64,000 bases of DNA from Gemmatales bacterium (GTDB lineage: Bacteria > Planctomycetota > Planctomycetia > Gemmatales > HRBIN36): positions 95,480-159,479 of the forward strand of contig JANXCQ010000006.1 of the NCBI GenBank assembly GCA_025060195.1. Reading direction: 5' to 3'. The translations under genes were made by a program, and so were the position numbers. Within the stretch, counting starts at the first letter, position 1. Each line of letters starts with the position of its first letter. Shown piece by piece: positions 56,847 to 64,000 of the stretch. The notes under the pieces are model-generated. The model saw nothing but the letters and a program-made list of their open reading frames with translations. It was not told where the DNA came from and ran no database searches.

Positions 56847-58695
56847 ACTGTATCTCCTTGCCTAAAGGCTTGGAAAATGAGCGGAATGGAACTAATGGCA
56901 TCTCTAGGTCTTAGGTATGCTTAGTCCGAGTTAGATATCTGGATCACTTAGACTGGTTGACAATCTGGCGTTTGTTCTATAATCGGCTCACTTTTGGCGC
57001 CGCTGCGAATTTCATAGTGACTTTGGTCAGGACCATAGTAAGCATATCAGCTTGGCGATGGGTGTGCCATGGGGTAAGTGGCATGAGTGGCCCGCTTAGG
57101 CTCGTGATGGTTGTGTGGGGCTCGAGTCGCATGGCGGCTAAAATGGTGGCGACTGAATTGATATAGTCGCACGAGCTCTCGTGAGTAAGTGGCTCCATTG
57201 TTGGACGCGCCGTAGAGGATGGCATTTCGGACGGAACCGCTGGCCAAGCATGCCTGGAAAACGGTTGCGATAATAATCGCGGGCACCTTTGCTGGCTCTT
57301 GTCGTGGTGCCCATCCGCGGGATCATCGGCTACCTCATTAGTAGTAGGGGTAACTCGCTGGGCAAGGCCGGGCGAACGGGCAATATGGCGCACGCGAACG
57401 GTGCCTGTGGTACCGAGATAGCGGCAAAGGATCGCCATTTCGTTGGGATCGTGGTACTCGAGCACCCCCTAGGGGAGATGCAAGCCTGACTGGGATCGTT
57501 GGGCGGGGGCACGCTGTAGTGGGGCACGTCGTGCCAAGCTTCCTCGGAAAAACGACAGTGCACGAGCAATTGTGAACGCTGTGAACTGTGGCAGCAATGT
57601 TTCAAGCGTGCCAGTTCGGGGATTACCATCAGTTCGGGTAGATTTGGTGCACCGACGTCTCGCGACACCCGCGTGGCGAACCAGTGCGCTAAAGTGCGCG
57701 CGGGGAAACTGTCGACGGCGAACCTGACACTTCCTTCGTGAGGGCGCACGTTCTAGGGCCTTCTGCACAATCCAGATTTCCGCAGTCGTGATGGCGTTGC
57801 TGCGATGTCCGCCTAGTTCGCGCGGGGGACAAAGTGATTACATGCGGGATCAGCCTGCCGGAAACTCTTCTTGCCACTGGGAGAGCCGCGTGGCGTTTAC
57901 CGCCATTACATCTCTGCATATGGCCAGGCTTACTAATACTCCCAATGAATAATGATCAGAGGCGGCTTCGTTAAACTGCGGACAGAATCCGATAATCTTA
58001 TTGGTGAACGCCTTAGTGCGCGCCTCGTTGAAGCCTGGTTCCTCGGCGAGCGGTTCGAATCGGCCCGTCGCATCAGTCGTGACCACGCTGGTAAGGCTGA
58101 CTACGATTGAAAGCTCAATACGTTTTCAGCTTGGATGAGGTGACTCGGATGGCGCAATGGCAGCAACTGTGGGCCGTCCCATGGGCTGATCAGCGTAACC
58201 ACCTAAGGGCAGAGTTGCCAGCGCGCAGAAGTTCAGACCTCTAGCGCTGTGTTAGCCCGTTTTCGTGGCCAATAACCCGTTTCTATAGCGACTATAGACA
58301 AATGCATGGCTAAGGCATAACACAAAAAGGTCGCGGCATGCACGGCACTTAGGCACGTCCGAAGGTTTATAACGTGAGGACCATCGCAGGTTCGGGTAGA
58401 GTTTTTCAGGCAGCAATACAATGAGGTAGGCAGCTTAGCCTTAGAAATCATCAATGTGCCGGCAAGCGAATATACCATTGGTGATTCTGGCGCCAAATGG
58501 TCGCGCAGGTGACCGAATGGGGAACACTGTGAAGTGCGGAGATGTTCCAGCACGGTTGAAAGCGAAGTAAATAGTCATTAGAATCAGAAGCCTGACTGCG
58601 AGTGCATGCTGATGGAGGCTGGGAGAAACGATTGAGAAGCGCCAAAAGGTTGCGCTGGCCATACTATTAGCGCTGGCTCGTATGAGGTGAAACCG
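56847..58695. other. Long gene-poor gap before rpsT
   Basis: About 1.85 kb without a credible intact gene. Minus-strand frames between 56.98 and 58.09 kb have protein-like pieces in changing frames (for example one starting VTTDATGRFEPLAEEPGFN near 58083 and one with RFAVDSFPARTLAHWFATR near 57720), consistent with a decayed gene, but no family was named. No RNA gene was recognised; a GGTTCGAATC word at 58049 resembles a T-loop but has no cloverleaf around it. The rpsT promoter must lie in the right part. Confidence 0.45.
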
Positions 58696-58986
58696 ATGCC
58701 GCATTCTAGGAACGCCAAAAAACGCCTGCGTCAGAATCTGAAACGACGGGCTCGGAATCGGAGCGTCAAGCACGCGATTAAGACGCAAATTAAGAAGGCC
58801 TTGGCCGCTTATAAGGCGGGAGATTTGGAAGCGTTGCGCAAGGAAACGAGCCTGGCCTTTAAGAGGCTGGATCGGGCCGCTTGTAAACGTATTGTCCATC
58901 CCAACTATGCTGCAAGGAAAAAAGCTCAATTGTCGCAGCTCCTTGTTCGCTTAGAGCGGAGCTTGGCGGCTCAGACTCCTGGCTAA
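58696..58986 (+). CDS. rpsT: 30S ribosomal protein S20
   Basis: Primary 16S rRNA-binding protein of the small subunit body. 96 residues from ATG 58696; the frame can open at GTG 58687, but GAGGTGA at 58684-58690 is the ribosome binding site of the ATG. The highly basic N-terminus (HSRNAKKRLRQNLKRRARNRSVK) and helical remainder with HPNYAARKKAQLSQLL are typical of S20. Convergent with apbE, 138 bp away. Confidence 0.97.
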   Translation: MPHSRNAKKRLRQNLKRRARNRSVKHAIKTQIKKALAAYKAGDLEALRKETSLAFKRLDRAACKRIVHPNYAARKKAQLSQLLVRLERSLAAQTPG

Positions 58987-59124
58987 GCTTATGGATTGAA
59001 TTTTCCAGGAGCGTGTTTACTGGTTGGCTCAGGGGTCGGCAGAAGTGGCGTCTGGTAAGCGGTGGCACGCCCCGCAGCGGAACCGCCCTGAAGTTCGCGA
59101 AGATGGGGTGGACGCGCTTTTCCT

Positions 59125-60180
59125 TCACGGTCGCGGCAGTCGTTGCCACGACGAGGTGGTCAAAATTCGCACCTGAGGAACGTGTGGTGGCGCAGCGGGA
59201 GACTCGTCGTCGGCCAAGATTAGTCGAGCCGCGAAGTGGGCATGTTTTTCGATGAGTGGGATTCCTTTTTCACCCAGTACGCATAAGGCAGTGGCCCAGG
59301 CGTCGGACTGCGTGGCCGTCGGCGCCACCACGGTAGCGCTCCGCCTGCCCAGCAAGGCTTGTCCCGTTTTGGGATCGACGATGTGCGAGTAACGTGTTCC
59401 GTTTAGCTCGAAGTATTGCTCTAGGTCGCCGGAGGTGGAAACCGCGGCGTGTGCTAAGAGCAAGTGCTCGGTGGCTTTCGCGCCATTCTCCAGTCCCGCA
59501 ATGGCAATCTTCCAGCCCCGCGAATTGGGAGGCGGGTCGCCGACGCGCACGTCCCCGCCCGCCACGATCATGGCGCGAGTACATCCGTGTTTCCTCAGAA
59601 CGTGGAGAGCTTCGTCCGCAGCGAAGCCTTTCCCGATGCCTCCCAAATCTAACCGCATTTCTGCAACTTTCAACTCAACTGTTTGCTGGTCGGGATCGAG
59701 ACGCATTTTGTCGTAGCCCACTAAAGCGCGAGCGGCCTGTAGGCGTTGCGGGTCGGGAAGCTCACGTTGTCGGCGAGCGCGGCGCCATAGGCGGATTACG
59801 GGACCCGCGGTTACGTCGAACGCCCCGTCCGTGGCCCGGGCGATCTCTTGAGCCACGCTCAGTACACGGAATAAATCTGGGCTAACTTTGACAGGATTAC
59901 CGCCAGCTTGTCGGCACAGTTGGGTCAGCTCGCTGTCGTCGCGGTAATCACTCATGATATGATCCAGTTGGGCGATGCGGGCGAACGCCCCCTGACAGGC
60001 CGCTCGTGCCCGCGCTTCGTCTGGCGAGTAAACGACGATGCGGAATAAAGTCCCCATGTGCGGCTGTTCGGCCTGGTAACGTTCTTCAGCCTCCCCCGAG
60101 GCTTGCAGCAAAACCACGCCAGGAAGACCTGCGACCAGCGCAACAAATGACACGATAAGCCATACTGTCGGGCTTCTCAT
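59125..60180 (-). CDS. apbE: FAD:protein FMN transferase ApbE
   Basis: Attaches FMN to Thr/Ser of flavoproteins (for example NqrB/C, RnfG) outside the cytoplasm. 351 residues; N-terminal signal segment (WLIVSFVALVAGLPGVVLLQ). Family motifs: HMGTLFRIVVY, FDVTAGPV, RLDLGGIGKGFAADEA (FAD-binding), IVAGGDVRVGD, AVSTSGDLEQYFELNGTRYSHIVDPKTG (with the SHIxDPxTG metal site) and TATQSDAWATALCVLG (the T-x-x-x-D-A metal ligands). The C-terminal ~40 residues are polar and variable. Target flavoproteins are not in the window. Confidence 0.96.
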   Translation of the reverse strand: MRSPTVWLIVSFVALVAGLPGVVLLQASGEAEERYQAEQPHMGTLFRIVVYSPDEARARAACQGAFARIAQLDHIMSDYRDDSELTQLCRQAGGNPVKVSPDLFRVLSVAQEIARATDGAFDVTAGPVIRLWRRARRQRELPDPQRLQAARALVGYDKMRLDPDQQTVELKVAEMRLDLGGIGKGFAADEALHVLRKHGCTRAMIVAGGDVRVGDPPPNSRGWKIAIAGLENGAKATEHLLLAHAAVSTSGDLEQYFELNGTRYSHIVDPKTGQALLGRRSATVVAPTATQSDAWATALCVLGEKGIPLIEKHAHFAARLILADDESPAAPPHVPQVRILTTSSWQRLPRP

Positions 60181-60274
60181 GGTCGTACCCGCCTTGAGCC
60201 TATAGGATATCTTTCCTCGTAAATAGAAGACGAAAACTGCGAGAGTGGGTCGCCTACTGCTGTGGAGACGGTGA

Positions 60275-61318
60275 ATGCGACCAAGCTTGTCCTTAGCTAT
60301 CTGTCTAGTGCTGGTCTGCGGTATAGTTTACCTCCCCCAAGCCCAGGAGAAAACTGTTCCCCATATTGAACCCTTGCCGCCTGACATGAAGCCTTACGTT
60401 GAAGTAATCCCTGGCACCAACATCAAGTTTGAGATGGTGCCCATTCCAGGGGGCGTCTTTCTCATGGGCAGTCCCGAAAACGAGCCCGATCGACAGGCCG
60501 ACGAAGGCCCCCAGCATCTGGTGCGGGTGCGGCCATTTTGGATGGGTAAATGCGAAGTGACCTGGAATGAGTACGACGAGTTTGCCTTCCAGTATGACAT
60601 TAAGCGGAAACAGGAAGCCAAGATTGACCTGACGAAGCAACCGCCGCACGAAAGAGAAGCCGATGCAGTCAGTCGGCCCACTCCGCCTTACACGGATATG
60701 ACCTTTGGCTATGGTCATGATGGTTATCCTGCCCTGTGCATGACCCATCACGCCGCAATGGAATATTGCCGATGGCTGTCCGCAAAAACCCAGCGGCTCT
60801 ACCGACTGCCCACCGAGGCAGAATGGGAATATGCTTGCCGGGCTGGCACGACTACGGCCTACTCGTTCGGCGACGATCCGAAGCTCCTCGGCGAATACGC
60901 CTGGTACGTGGAAAACTCGGACGCCAAGCCCCACCCCGTGGGCCAGAAAAAACCCAACCCCTGGGGCTTGCATGACATGCATGGCAACGTGGCGGAATGG
61001 TGTGTCGATCACTACGACGCGAACTTTTACCGCAAATTTCCTGCCGACGTTGCCACCCTTTGCCCCGTCCTGCTGCCGACAGAGCGACGAGTGCCCCATG
61101 TGGTGCGGGGCGGTTCTTGGGATGACGATGCGCCCATGCTGCGCAGTGCCGCTCGTCGGGCCTCGTCGAAAGAATGGTGGCGCCAAGACCCGCAGCGGCC
61201 GCAGAGTATTTGGTGGCTCACCGAGGGAACGTTCGTCGGCTTCCGCGTTGTGCGGCCCTACCAGGAATACGACTTCCTGAAGGGTCTCCGCTCCAAAGTG
61301 ACCAAAGAGAGTCCCTAG
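60275..61318 (+). CDS. SUMF1/formylglycine-generating-enzyme-like protein, exported
   Basis: 347 residues; signal peptide MRPSLSLAICLVLVCGIVYLPQAQ. The FGE-sulfatase fold is clear: FEMVPIPGGVFLMGSPENEPDRQADEGPQH (split over 50-85), VRVRPFWMGKCEVTWNEYDEF, YRLPTEAEWEYACRAGTTT, NPWGLHDMHGNVAEWC and VVRGGSWDDDAPMLRSAARRAS, ending TFVGFRVVR. Genuine FGEs have an active-site Cys pair in the RGGSW region (RGGSWLC...C); here DDDAPMLRSA replaces it, so oxygen-dependent Cys oxidation of sulfatases is unlikely. More likely a sugar-binding or enzymatic scaffold of unknown role. GGAG precedes the ATG. Confidence 0.9.
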   Translation: MRPSLSLAICLVLVCGIVYLPQAQEKTVPHIEPLPPDMKPYVEVIPGTNIKFEMVPIPGGVFLMGSPENEPDRQADEGPQHLVRVRPFWMGKCEVTWNEYDEFAFQYDIKRKQEAKIDLTKQPPHEREADAVSRPTPPYTDMTFGYGHDGYPALCMTHHAAMEYCRWLSAKTQRLYRLPTEAEWEYACRAGTTTAYSFGDDPKLLGEYAWYVENSDAKPHPVGQKKPNPWGLHDMHGNVAEWCVDHYDANFYRKFPADVATLCPVLLPTERRVPHVVRGGSWDDDAPMLRSAARRASSKEWWRQDPQRPQSIWWLTEGTFVGFRVVRPYQEYDFLKGLRSKVTKESP

Positions 61319-61404
61319 CACCAGAAACCACTCCTAGGAATCTCACTAGAGGGAGCGAGAAAAAATTCCGTACCACATAAACCCCAAGTCAAAGGAGGCC
61401 TACG

Positions 61405-62727
61405 ATGTCCGAACCAAAGGTCACGCGGCGAGATTTTTTGCAGGAAACTAGCGTCGTAGCAGCAGGAGCTGCGGCCACGCTCGCCCAGGTACCTTTTGTC
61501 CATGCCGCTGGTTCCGACGAAATCCGCGTTGGAGTCGTAGGTTGCGGCGGTCGAGGCTCAGGAGCAGCCGAAGATGTGCTCAAAGCCGCGCCCAATGTAC
61601 GCATTGTGGCATTGTGCGACTATTTCCGTAACAAAGCCCTCGGGCTCCGCGAACGCCTCTACAGGTTTGTCGAAAACAAGAACGAAAACAAATACAACAA
61701 CAAGGTGGATGTTCCTCCAGAACGCTGTTTCGGTGGCTTAGATGGTTATCGCCGTGTGCTTGAATGTGATGTCAACTACGTGATTCTCGCCACGCCCCCA
61801 GGATTTCGTCCCGAACATCTGGAGGCTTGCGTTGCAGCAGGCAAGCACGTTTTCACGGAAAAACCCGTAGCCGTGGACGGTGCCGGCGTTCGTGTATGCC
61901 TGAAAGTCTATGAGGAAGCTCTGAAAAAGGGCTTGGGTATCGCCGCTGGCACGCAACGTCGCCATCAGGGATCATATATCGAAACCATCAAACGCATTCA
62001 CGACGGTGTCCTTGGCGACATTATCACCGCGCGGTGTTACTGGAACCAAGGGAACATATGGTTCCGCAAGCGAGAGTCGGGCATGACCGACCTCGATTAT
62101 CAGATTCACAACTGGTACCACTTCGTTTGGCTTAGCGGCGATCACAACGTAGAGCAACATGTACATAATCTTGATGTCATCAATTGGGCGTTGCGTGCCC
62201 ATCCGTTACGATGTCTAGGTATGGGCGGTCGCGTGCATCCTTATACCGACCCGAAAGTAGACGGCCACATCTACAACTTTTTCTGCGTCGAATATGAATA
62301 CCCCAACGGCGTGCGTGTCCACAGCATGTGCCGGCAAATCACAGGCTGCGACGGTAATCTGCCGGGCATTAGCGGCGTGGCCGAAGTACTAGTGGGTACC
62401 AAAGGCGTGTGCATGGTGCACAACGCAACCATCAACGGCCAATATGTCGTACCCCGCGAAACCGCTCGACGCTTCAACAATCCTTACGTCCAGGAGCACA
62501 CCGATCTCATCGAGAGTATTCGTGCGGGCAAACCCATCAACGAACTGAAAGACGTCACCGAAAGCACGTTAACCGCCATCATGGGCCGTATGTCCGCCTA
62601 CACAGGCAAAGTGGTTACCTGGGAACAAGCGCTCAACTCGAAGGAGAAATGGCGCCCCGAACCGCTCACCCCCGATAATCTACCCGTGCCACCGTTAGCA
62701 GTTCCTGGCAAAACCGCACTCGTCTAA
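61405..62727 (+). CDS. Gfo/Idh/MocA-family oxidoreductase, Tat-exported
   Basis: 440 residues. Twin-arginine signal TRRDFLQETSVVAAGAAATL. Rossmann region VGVVGCGGRGSGAAEDVL, YVILATPPGFRPEHLEACVAAGKHVFTEKPVAVD. The C-terminal half has a YHFVWLSGDHNVEQHVHNLDVINW segment in place of the [13 protein letters not shown] motif of the two other homologues here, placing it in a different subgroup. AAAGGAGG is seven bases upstream of the ATG. It lies 87 bp after the SUMF1-like gene on the same strand and may be co-transcribed with it. Confidence 0.93.
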   Translation: MSEPKVTRRDFLQETSVVAAGAAATLAQVPFVHAAGSDEIRVGVVGCGGRGSGAAEDVLKAAPNVRIVALCDYFRNKALGLRERLYRFVENKNENKYNNKVDVPPERCFGGLDGYRRVLECDVNYVILATPPGFRPEHLEACVAAGKHVFTEKPVAVDGAGVRVCLKVYEEALKKGLGIAAGTQRRHQGSYIETIKRIHDGVLGDIITARCYWNQGNIWFRKRESGMTDLDYQIHNWYHFVWLSGDHNVEQHVHNLDVINWALRAHPLRCLGMGGRVHPYTDPKVDGHIYNFFCVEYEYPNGVRVHSMCRQITGCDGNLPGISGVAEVLVGTKGVCMVHNATINGQYVVPRETARRFNNPYVQEHTDLIESIRAGKPINELKDVTESTLTAIMGRMSAYTGKVVTWEQALNSKEKWRPEPLTPDNLPVPPLAVPGKTALV

Positions 62728-62862
62728 CCTGGCCCTGAGCAAAACTTCAGACCCACGCTGCGGCTGGCACTGCTCAATTGTGCCAACTAACGCAGTATGC
62801 CCCACGAGTGAGTCAGAGCGACTTTTCTGCCACGCTCTCCCGGAACTGGGCAAGTATCACCA

Positions 62863-63633
62863 GTGGCAAATCCAGTAGCGCTAATCACAGGCAGCGGCAG
62901 GCGTCGCCTGGGCTGGGAAATCGCCCAAGCCTTAGCCCAACGCGGCTACACCCTGGCACTGCATTACTTTCAATCGCAGCAGTCGGCCCTGGAAAACGTC
63001 ACGCAACTACGGCAAGCAGGCCATTACGCGGAAGCATTTTACGCGGACTTACGCCAGGCCCAGTCAGTGAACGAAATGATCAGCCGCGTCCTTGATACGT
63101 TCGGTCGGCTCGATGTTTTAGTCAATGCTGCCGCTATCTGGGAAAGCCAATCTCTCGAAAAGGTCACCGCCGACGATTTACGTCGCCATTGGGAAACCAA
63201 CGTGTTAGGGACCTTCCTATGCGCCCAACGCGCGGGCTTGGCCATGGTTCCACAGCGCGAAGGCGGCTGTATCATCAACTTAGGTGACTGGGCGATCACT
63301 CGCCCCTATACCGATTATGCCGCCTACTTTGTCTCCAAAGGAGCAATTCCCACGCTCACGCGGGTATTAGCCGTCGAACTCGGGTTACGCAACCCCCGTA
63401 TCCGCGTCAATGCGATTCTACCCGGCCCAGTGATGGTGCCCGAAACCATGAGCCAGGAAGAGCGTCAGGCAGTCGCCCAAGCAACGCTGGTCAAACGTCT
63501 AGGCGAGCCGCGGCACGTAGTTCAAGCAGTATTTTTCCTTCTAGACAATGACTTCGTCACTGGCGCGTGTATCCCAGTGGATGGCGGTCGCACCATTTTC
63601 GCACCTAGCGAAACACAGCTTCCCCAAGCCTGA
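62863..63633 (+). CDS. Short-chain dehydrogenase/reductase, pteridine-reductase-like
   Basis: 256-residue classical SDR. Cofactor loop TGSGRRRLGWEIA resembles the TGxxRRxG of pteridine reductase/FolM, in which Arg selects NADPH. LDVLVNAAAIW is the NAG-like motif (NAA), catalytic Ser is in IINLGDWAI (the usual Ser position is Asp/Gly here, unusual but as in some pteridine reductases), and YFVSK gives Tyr and Lys. RIRVNAILPGPVMVPE follows. The start is GTG at 62863, without a strong ribosome site. A role in tetrahydrobiopterin or folate-type reduction is inferred. Confidence 0.85.
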   Translation: MANPVALITGSGRRRLGWEIAQALAQRGYTLALHYFQSQQSALENVTQLRQAGHYAEAFYADLRQAQSVNEMISRVLDTFGRLDVLVNAAAIWESQSLEKVTADDLRRHWETNVLGTFLCAQRAGLAMVPQREGGCIINLGDWAITRPYTDYAAYFVSKGAIPTLTRVLAVELGLRNPRIRVNAILPGPVMVPETMSQEERQAVAQATLVKRLGEPRHVVQAVFFLLDNDFVTGACIPVDGGRTIFAPSETQLPQA

Positions 63634-64000
63634 AGTGTGTGTAAGGTGAGCAACGAAGTTGTGCAGCTAACCAGGCAGCTCAAGACGATAATTCACTAAC
63701 TTTGCTCGTATCCCTTCTATGCAACTTCGGCGGATTCATGAGATTCCTGATCAGAACCGCATATGGCGCGGACTTGCGCAGAGTAAATCTATTTCTTGAA
63801 ACGTGCAAGTATAATCACCCAGTACTGTGCTAAGTCATGCTTATCCCAACCTCGATCCAGCTTAGGCTGATCGCATTTGCAACATACCATCCTCAATTCA
63901 TTTGGAGCCGAACATCCTTCTCTGATGACCGTCTTCCCGCGGTTTCTGCCACGCCTGAGCAAGGTCATCATGCTGCGGCCGGAAAATGTGTGTTCCTCCC
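63634..64000. other. Right-end stretch without a recognisable gene
   Basis: About 370 bp to the window edge. A minus-strand frame of 60 codons (63789-63971) has no motif. No terminator or RNA gene seen; a gene reaching in from outside cannot be excluded. Confidence 0.4.

Noticed and set aside
58040..58070. tRNA T-arm (GGTTCGAATC)
   Set aside because: No acceptor stem, anticodon arm or D arm can be folded around it.
60305..61321. 338-codon open frame on the minus strand
   Set aside because: Exactly antisense to the SUMF1-like gene; the plus strand has all family motifs, a signal peptide and a ribosome site, while the minus frame has no recognisable motif.

Overview
The window reads as chromosomal DNA of a planctomycete, probably Gemmatales/Gemmataceae-like. 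The evidence is family content: four Hanks-type Ser/Thr kinases, a sigma factor placed next to a kinase, a DUF1559 pseudopilin-like protein with an H-x9-DG tail, three Tat-exported Gfo/Idh/MocA oxidoreductases, an arylsulfatase, a SUMF1-like protein, a PQQ-like propeller and a YndJ-like membrane protein. DUF763, a family I associate with archaea and thermophiles, is also present. Species cannot be fixed from the sequence alone. No rRNA, tRNA, CRISPR array, integrase or intact insertion sequence was seen.

Layout. 0-5 kb: a kinase cut by the window edge, a GNAT acetyltransferase, then a sigma factor/zinc-ribbon kinase pair in which the sigma gene carries a one-base frameshift. 6-14 kb: a minus-strand block with a GH10-like protein, PPi-type phosphofructokinase, amidohydrolase, DprA, a secreted LRR protein and a double NIPSNAP protein. 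14-19 kb: PQQ-like propeller, Gfo/Idh/MocA enzyme, TTR-like lipoprotein and DUF1559 protein. 19-26 kb: a decayed FAH-family gene, NAD kinase, sulfatase and homodimeric pyruvate dehydrogenase E1. 25.7-29.6 kb: about 3.5 kb with no credible gene, containing a degenerate ~73-bp tandem array and an 18-bp-period minisatellite. 29.6-35 kb: a TPR kinase whose first ~108 codons hold four in-frame stops, a small membrane protein and a polytopic kinase. 35-46 kb: mutS, enoyl-CoA hydratase, acyl-CoA ligase, tatA, a TPR/glycosyltransferase/DUF6165 protein, DUF763 and pncB. 46-54 kb: a radical SAM/GT-B-like fusion, an apparent catalytically dead subtilase-like protein, YndJ-like and Gfo/Idh/MocA. 55-64 kb: small secreted protein, SMP-30, rpsT, apbE, SUMF1-like, Gfo/Idh/MocA and a pteridine-reductase-like SDR.

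How the genes fit together. Several form short functional pairs rather than long operons: sigma factor with kinase, DUF1559 with TTR lipoprotein, enoyl-CoA hydratase with acyl-CoA ligase, DUF763 with pncB, polytopic kinase with an overlapping membrane protein. TatA fits the twin-arginine signals on the exported oxidoreductases. Gene decay recurs: a frameshifted sigma factor, a nonsense-ridden kinase N-terminus, a clear FAH pseudogene and probable remnants in other long gaps. The least familiar intact genes are the 1170-residue radical SAM/GT-B-like fusion and the 871-residue subtilase-like protein lacking the expected catalytic motifs.
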